The notes under the pieces: model-generated
What the model was told of the DNA's origin: nothing
The model's database searches: none
What the model saw: the letters and a program-made list of their open reading frames with translations, nothing else
Shown: piece by piece, positions 5,551 to 8,398 of the stretch
How the letters are laid out: every line of letters begins with the position of its first letter
Position numbering within the stretch: position 1 is the stretch's first letter
Position numbers and translations under genes: made by a program
Assembly: GCF_900764565.1 (NCBI RefSeq)
Contig: NZ_CAAFOM010000288.1
Span: 1-8,398 of the forward strand
Direction: 5' to 3'
Length of the DNA: 8,398 nucleotides
From: an uncultured Catenibacterium sp.
GTDB lineage: Bacteria > Bacillota_I > Bacilli_A > Erysipelotrichales > Coprobacillaceae

Positions 5551-6174
5551 ATGAAGGAAGGTATACGTAAAGAGTATAAGAAACAATATGATGCATCAAC
5601 AAAGAAGATTGATATCGTTGATGTTCCAGAATTCAATTTCATCATGATTGATGGAATCGGTAATCCTGAAGTAGAAGAGTTCCATTTAAAGTCAAAAGCT
5701 CTTCGAATCATGTCAGCTGAAATTAGAGAGTATTTTAAACAGGAAAAGAATCTTGTTTATCTTATTTCGCCGCTAGAAGGATTATGGGATACCTATGATA
5801 ATTCAAAGTTTGACGTTACTCGTAAGAAGATGATCAAGTTTACATTGATGATGGCACAGCCAAAACTTCTAGATCCTAATACATTTGAAATTATTAAACA
5901 GAAAGCAGCTAACAAGAAGGATAATCCTTACATTGTGGATATATATCTTAAGAGGATGACTGAAGGACATTGCGTACAGATGCTACATAAGGGTGCTTAT
6001 AATACTGAAATCAATACAACTAAGCAGATCATGGAGTTCATCACTATCCAGAATATGCGTTTAGAAGGATTCCATCATGAAATCTACTTAAATGATTATG
6101 AAAAGACACCAAGTGAAAAACTGAAAACAATAGTTCGTTATGCGATTGCAGAAAATGGGGAAGGAGCTTTCTAA
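5551..6174 (+). CDS. GyrI-like small-molecule-binding domain protein
   Basis: A 207-residue cytoplasmic protein made almost wholly of a GyrI-like (SHS2-type) domain, without the DNA-binding region found in AraC-type regulators that carry the same domain. Family landmarks: KKIDIVDVPEFNFIMIDG (18-35), PLEGLW (74-79), MMAQP (100-104), GHCVQMLHKGAY (139-150), HHEIYL (175-180) and SEKLKTIVRYAI (188-199). GyrI-like domains bind hydrophobic or planar small molecules; some stand-alone members hydrolyse cyclopropanoid DNA-alkylating toxins. The ligand of this one is unknown. The final codons and stop lie inside a terminator hairpin. xth begins 26 nt downstream, so the two could be co-regulated. The region before it has several promoter elements, suggesting regulated expression. 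Confidence 0.85.
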   Translation: MKEGIRKEYKKQYDASTKKIDIVDVPEFNFIMIDGIGNPEVEEFHLKSKALRIMSAEIREYFKQEKNLVYLISPLEGLWDTYDNSKFDVTRKKMIKFTLMMAQPKLLDPNTFEIIKQKAANKKDNPYIVDIYLKRMTEGHCVQMLHKGAYNTEINTTKQIMEFITIQNMRLEGFHHEIYLNDYEKTPSEKLKTIVRYAIAENGEGAF

Positions 6175-6188
6175 GCTCCTTCTTTTTT
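6160..6188 (+). terminator. Terminator/attenuator hairpin at the gyrI-like/xth junction
   Basis: GAAGGAGCTT (6160-6169) pairs with AAGCTCCTTC (6173-6182), a perfect 10-bp stem with a 3-nt loop, then six T (6183-6188). The gyrI-like stop codon (6172-6174) is in the loop and 3' arm. CTCCTT in the 3' arm (6176-6181) can instead pair with the xth Shine-Dalgarno AAGGAG (6189-6194). A ribosome finishing the gyrI-like gene would cover and open this hairpin. It may act as a simple terminator or as a switch; no clear promoter lies between it and xth. Confidence 0.85.
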
Positions 6189-6200
6189 AAGGAGAAAACT

Positions 6201-6947
6201 ATGAAATACGTATCATGGAATGTAAATGGCATTCGTGCTTGTTTAAAGAAAGGCTTTTTAGAAAACTTTAAATCATTGGATGCTGATATTTTTGCGCTTC
6301 AAGAAACTAAGGCACAAAAGGATCAGATTGATTTAGATATTCCTGGTTATACACTTTATACCAATGATGCAGTGAAGAAGGGATATAGTGGAACTGCAAT
6401 ACTAACTAGAATCAAGCCTTTATCTGTATCTTATGGAATAGGGATAGAAGAACATGACCAGGAAGGAAGAGTTATTACATTAGAGTTTGAAGACTATTAC
6501 TTTGTCACATGTTATACACCTAATTCTAAAAAAGAGCTTGCGAGAATCGATTATCGTATGAAATGGGAAGATGCCTTCCTTGCCTATTTAGATGCGCTTA
6601 ATAAACCTGTTATCCTTTGTGGAGACCTCAATGTAGCCCATCATGAAATAGACCTGAAGAATCCTTCATCCAATCATCAGAATGCTGGATTCTCCGATCA
6701 AGAACGTAGTAAGATGACAGAACTCTTATCACACGGCTATATTGATACATTCAGATATCTCTATCCAGATAAGAAAGATGCTTACACATGGTGGAGTTAT
6801 ATGTTCAAATCAAGAGAAAGAAATGCAGGATGGAGAATTGACTATTTTATTGTCTCTGAATCATTGAAAGAGAGAATAAAAGAGAGTTTAATATACAGTG
6901 ATATATTGGGTAGCGATCACTGCCCAATCGGATTGGAGATGGAATAA
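6201..6947 (+). CDS. xth: Exodeoxyribonuclease III / AP endonuclease (ExoA/Xth family)
   Basis: Base-excision-repair enzyme that nicks DNA at abasic sites and removes 3'-blocking groups; family members also have 3'-5' exonuclease activity. The product is 248 residues, the usual length. Catalytic and metal-binding residues are visible in order: Asn7 (SWNVNGIRA), Glu35 (LQETK), Tyr105 (CYTPNS), Asp142 and Asn144 (GDLNVAH), WRIDYF at 211-216, and the final Asp239-His240 (GSDHCP). The ATG at 6201 follows AAGGAG (6189-6194) by 6 nt, and that site touches the T tract of the upstream hairpin. yfcE starts 1 nt after the stop, so the two are certainly co-transcribed. Transcription must come through the upstream hairpin or from a promoter inside the gyrI-like gene that I could not identify. 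Confidence 0.97.
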   Translation: MKYVSWNVNGIRACLKKGFLENFKSLDADIFALQETKAQKDQIDLDIPGYTLYTNDAVKKGYSGTAILTRIKPLSVSYGIGIEEHDQEGRVITLEFEDYYFVTCYTPNSKKELARIDYRMKWEDAFLAYLDALNKPVILCGDLNVAHHEIDLKNPSSNHQNAGFSDQERSKMTELLSHGYIDTFRYLYPDKKDAYTWWSYMFKSRERNAGWRIDYFIVSESLKERIKESLIYSDILGSDHCPIGLEME

Positions 6948-6948
6948 A

Positions 6949-7491
6949 ATGAAACTAATGATCATATCAGATATTCATGGTTCTTATAATGACCTAGAAA
7001 AAGTAATGCATTACTTTGATGAAGAACAGCCAGACCGTTTAATCATCCTAGGAGATATCTTATATCATGGACCTAGAAATGATTTGCCAGAAGGCTATGC
7101 CCCTAAAAAGTGCATTCCTTTATTAAATCAGTATAAAGATCAAATTCTTGCAGTCAGAGGAAACTGTGATGCTGAAGTAGACCAGATGGTCTTAGACTTC
7201 CCTATGAGAAGTGATTATGCATTATTAAATGTAGATGGACATGACTTCTATATTACTCATGGACATCTTTATAATAAGGATAATATGCCTTACTTAAAGA
7301 AGGGCGATGTATTCCTTTATGGACACTATCATGTTCCTGTATTTGAAAATCATGGCTTCTATACAGTGAATCCAAACTCTATCTCTTTACCGAAGCAGGG
7401 TGTAAAAAGCTTCTTAGTTTATGAAAATGAAACATTCACACTCTATAATTTAGAACATGAAGAGATTTGGAGTAAAAAAATCACAAAATAA
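6949..7491 (+). CDS. yfcE: YfcE-type metallophosphoesterase (phosphodiesterase)
   Basis: Calcineurin-like metallophosphoesterase of 180 residues. Metal-binding motifs in order: DIH (Asp8, His10), GD (Gly35-Asp36), GNCD (71-74), THGH (103-106, His104/His106) and GHYH (125-128). LPEGYAP (46-52), RGNCDAEVDQM (70-80) and NPNSISLPK (141-149) follow E. coli YfcE almost word for word, so the subfamily is confident. E. coli YfcE is a Mn-dependent phosphodiesterase on model substrates; its natural substrate is not known. The ATG at 6949 is chosen over an upstream in-frame ATG at 6898 because the protein then starts MKLMIISDIHGS as in the family. GGAG (6935-6938) lies inside the end of xth. One base separates it from the xth stop, indicating tight co-translation. 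No clear terminator follows. Confidence 0.95.
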   Translation: MKLMIISDIHGSYNDLEKVMHYFDEEQPDRLIILGDILYHGPRNDLPEGYAPKKCIPLLNQYKDQILAVRGNCDAEVDQMVLDFPMRSDYALLNVDGHDFYITHGHLYNKDNMPYLKKGDVFLYGHYHVPVFENHGFYTVNPNSISLPKQGVKSFLVYENETFTLYNLEHEEIWSKKITK

Positions 7492-7535
7492 GTAATTATA
7501 CAGTGAATTCTTTTTAAAAGTATGGTATTTTTAAT

Positions 7536-7544
7536 AAGGAGGTG
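7536..7544 (+). promoter_or_regulatory. Strong ribosome binding site before a GTG start
   Basis: AAGGAGGTG is a long match to the anti-Shine-Dalgarno end of 16S rRNA. It ends 5 nt before GTG (7550-7552). It fixes GTG as the start of the GntR-type regulator, giving the typical N-terminus MAKYRDIADTIREKI. Confidence 0.85.
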
Positions 7545-7549
7545 GTTTT

Positions 7550-8254
7550 GTGGCAAAGTATAGAGATATCGCTGATACAATTAGAGAGAAGATTAAGTCG
7601 GGAGAATATACTGCTGGCCAGAAGCTTCCTTATGAATATTTATTATGTGTCAATTATCATTGTAATAAAGAAACAATGAAGAAGGCTTTAGAGATTCTTG
7701 TCAAAGAAGGCCTTATTATCCGTCGTCGTGGGGCAGGAACATTCGTAAAGGAACTCAATGTTTCAGAACAGAATGAAACAGTGCGTACACGTAGTCTTTC
7801 TATGCGTTTTGAAGGACATGATGTGACATCAGATATTAAAGTATTTGAAGTTATACCAAGTGATGAAGAAATTGCGAAGAAGCTACAGATTGATGAAGGA
7901 GACTTCGTTTATCATATTATTAGAAATAGATCAGTGGATGGAAAACCTTATTGTGTAGAGATTACTTATATCCCACTTTATCGTTTGGTCAACCTGAAAG
8001 CTGATGTATTAAAGGATTCATTATATAAATTTGTAATCAATCAATTGCATCTAACTGTCCAGAGCTGTCATTTAAAAATCACATCAGCTCTCTCTACAGT
8101 ACTAGAACAGGGATTCTTAGGACTTAGTGAAGGAGAACCTTATATCCAGGAAGAACAGACAACCTATCTCTCTAACGGCTCTGTCTTCGAACTGACATTC
8201 AATAGACGTCACTATGCAAACTATGAATTCCAGACAGTCATCGTTGAACAATAA
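7550..8254 (+). CDS. GntR-family transcription regulator with UTRA domain (HutC-type)
   Basis: Dimeric DNA-binding regulator of 234 residues. Residues 1-68 form the GntR winged helix: IADTIREKIKSGEY (7-20), a helix-turn-helix region with CNKETMKKALEIL (38-50), and the wing RRRGAGTFV (58-66). Residues about 80-230 form a UTRA ligand-binding domain (VIPSDEEIAKKL at 101-112, RNRSVDGKPYCVEITYIP at 125-142, then EEQTTYLSNGSVFEL at 201-215). UTRA regulators usually sense sugars, amino sugars or their phosphates and control nearby transport or catabolic genes; the effector here is unknown. The helix-turn-helix is slightly unusual: LPYEYLLC (26-33) where relatives often have LPSE. It starts with GTG, 58 nt after yfcE. 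An extended -10-like TGG-TATTTT (7523-7531) is too weak to call. Its targets probably lie outside the window. Confidence 0.93.
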   Translation: MAKYRDIADTIREKIKSGEYTAGQKLPYEYLLCVNYHCNKETMKKALEILVKEGLIIRRRGAGTFVKELNVSEQNETVRTRSLSMRFEGHDVTSDIKVFEVIPSDEEIAKKLQIDEGDFVYHIIRNRSVDGKPYCVEITYIPLYRLVNLKADVLKDSLYKFVINQLHLTVQSCHLKITSALSTVLEQGFLGLSEGEPYIQEEQTTYLSNGSVFELTFNRRHYANYEFQTVIVEQ

Positions 8255-8258
8255 TCAC

Positions 8259-8286
8259 GGGGAACTATATCATGTAGTTCCCTTTT
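8259..8286 (+). terminator. Probable terminator of the GntR-type gene
   Basis: GGGAACTA (8260-8267) pairs with TAGTTCCC (8275-8282), extendable by T-G and A-T to a 3-nt loop and by a G-T pair (8259/8283) at the base. The T tract has only four T, so it is weaker than the others in the window. It begins 4 nt after the stop. Confidence 0.7.
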
Positions 8287-8300
8287 AAAATTACTCTTTA

Positions 8301-8328
8301 TTTACAAGCATTCAAAATAATGTATAAA
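8301..8328 (+). promoter_or_regulatory. Promoter-like sequence after the GntR-type gene
   Basis: TTTACA (8301-8306) is followed after 16 nt by TATAAA (8323-8328), each a 5 of 6 match to consensus. Transcription would start near 8335, right at the base of the next hairpin. It could be a real promoter of a downstream gene outside the window, or chance. Confidence 0.3.
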
Positions 8329-8333
8329 TTTGA

Positions 8334-8361
8334 AGACGGTCCTCACGGGCTGTCTTTTTTT
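8334..8361 (+). terminator. Second intrinsic terminator near the window end
   Basis: AGACGGTCC (8334-8342) pairs with GGGCTGTCT (8347-8355), nine pairs including two G-U, around the loop TCAC, followed by a seven-T run (8355-8361). It may back up the weak terminator at 8259-8286 or close a short transcript from the promoter-like sequence at 8301-8328. Confidence 0.8.
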
Positions 8362-8398
8362 GCGTGAACTCAAAATTTTTTGATCATAGTTCTAAAAA

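Noticed and set aside
6044..6232. Minus-strand open frame over the gyrI-like/xth junction
   Set aside because: It is explained as the complement of the gyrI-like end, the terminator and the xth start.
6898..6948. N-terminal extension of YfcE from an upstream ATG
   Set aside because: The added residues are an out-of-frame reading of the xth end. The family starts MKLM close to the DIH motif.
7492..7549. Terminator or promoter between yfcE and the GntR-type gene
   Set aside because: No stable hairpin with a T tract is present, and the only -10-like element (TGG-TATTTT) lacks a -35. Co-transcription remains possible.
1..8398. Mobile element, prophage, CRISPR or defence island
   Set aside because: There are no transposase, integrase or cas-like proteins, no terminal or regularly spaced repeats, and base composition looks even across the genes.

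Overview
The window is about 8.4 kb of AT-rich, gene-dense chromosome. It looks like a low-GC Firmicute, most likely a gut-associated Erysipelotrichales/Coprobacillaceae-type organism. The pointers are strong AAGGAGG-type ribosome binding sites, extended -10 promoters, U-tailed hairpin terminators, and Bacillota-type gene neighbours (murA/murZ near rpmE; walJ next to rlmH). The taxonomic call is an inference from protein character and cannot be fixed to a species here. All ten genes read as intact. I see no tRNA, rRNA, CRISPR array, IS element or phage gene, and no gene-free stretch longer than 300 bases (the longest is 227 bases, 5324-5550).

Layout. Positions 72-2458: murA (MurZ-like, the committed step of peptidoglycan synthesis) followed 20 nt later by asd (aspartate semialdehyde dehydrogenase, which feeds lysine/diaminopimelate), so two cell-wall precursor steps probably share a transcript. 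Positions 2473-2794: rpmE (ribosomal protein L31) with its own promoter, a leader hairpin and a strong terminator. Positions 2800-4051, minus strand: walJ then rlmH, overlapping by 11 nt, driven from a divergent promoter region and ending in a terminator that faces the rpmE terminator. Positions 4107-4778: a cytidylate kinase-like P-loop protein as a single-gene unit. Positions 4800-5407: a cyclophilin-type prolyl isomerase, also a single-gene unit. Positions 5408-6174: an intergenic region with several promoter-like elements, then a GyrI-like small-molecule-binding protein. Positions 6201-7491: exodeoxyribonuclease III/AP endonuclease and a YfcE-type phosphodiesterase, 1 nt apart. Positions 7550-8254: a GntR/UTRA transcription regulator starting with GTG. 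Positions 8259-8398: two terminators with a promoter-like sequence between them, then about 37 nt of AT-rich sequence running out of the window.

How the genes fit together. Most are housekeeping genes in short units, each closed by an intrinsic terminator. The most interesting control region is the gyrI-like/xth junction (6160-6200). There a terminator hairpin contains the gyrI-like stop codon, and its 3' arm can alternatively pair with the xth ribosome binding site. The gyrI-like gene, xth and yfcE may therefore form a translation-coupled unit. If this GyrI-like protein resembles family members that detoxify DNA-alkylating cyclopropanoid compounds, detoxification and DNA repair would be coupled; that is a hypothesis. 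I found no clear new multi-gene system. The novelty here lies in regulatory RNA details and in the two proteins of unknown substrate.

The first 71 bases are AT-rich leader with a ribosome binding site for murA at 55-61. I cannot place a convincing promoter there.
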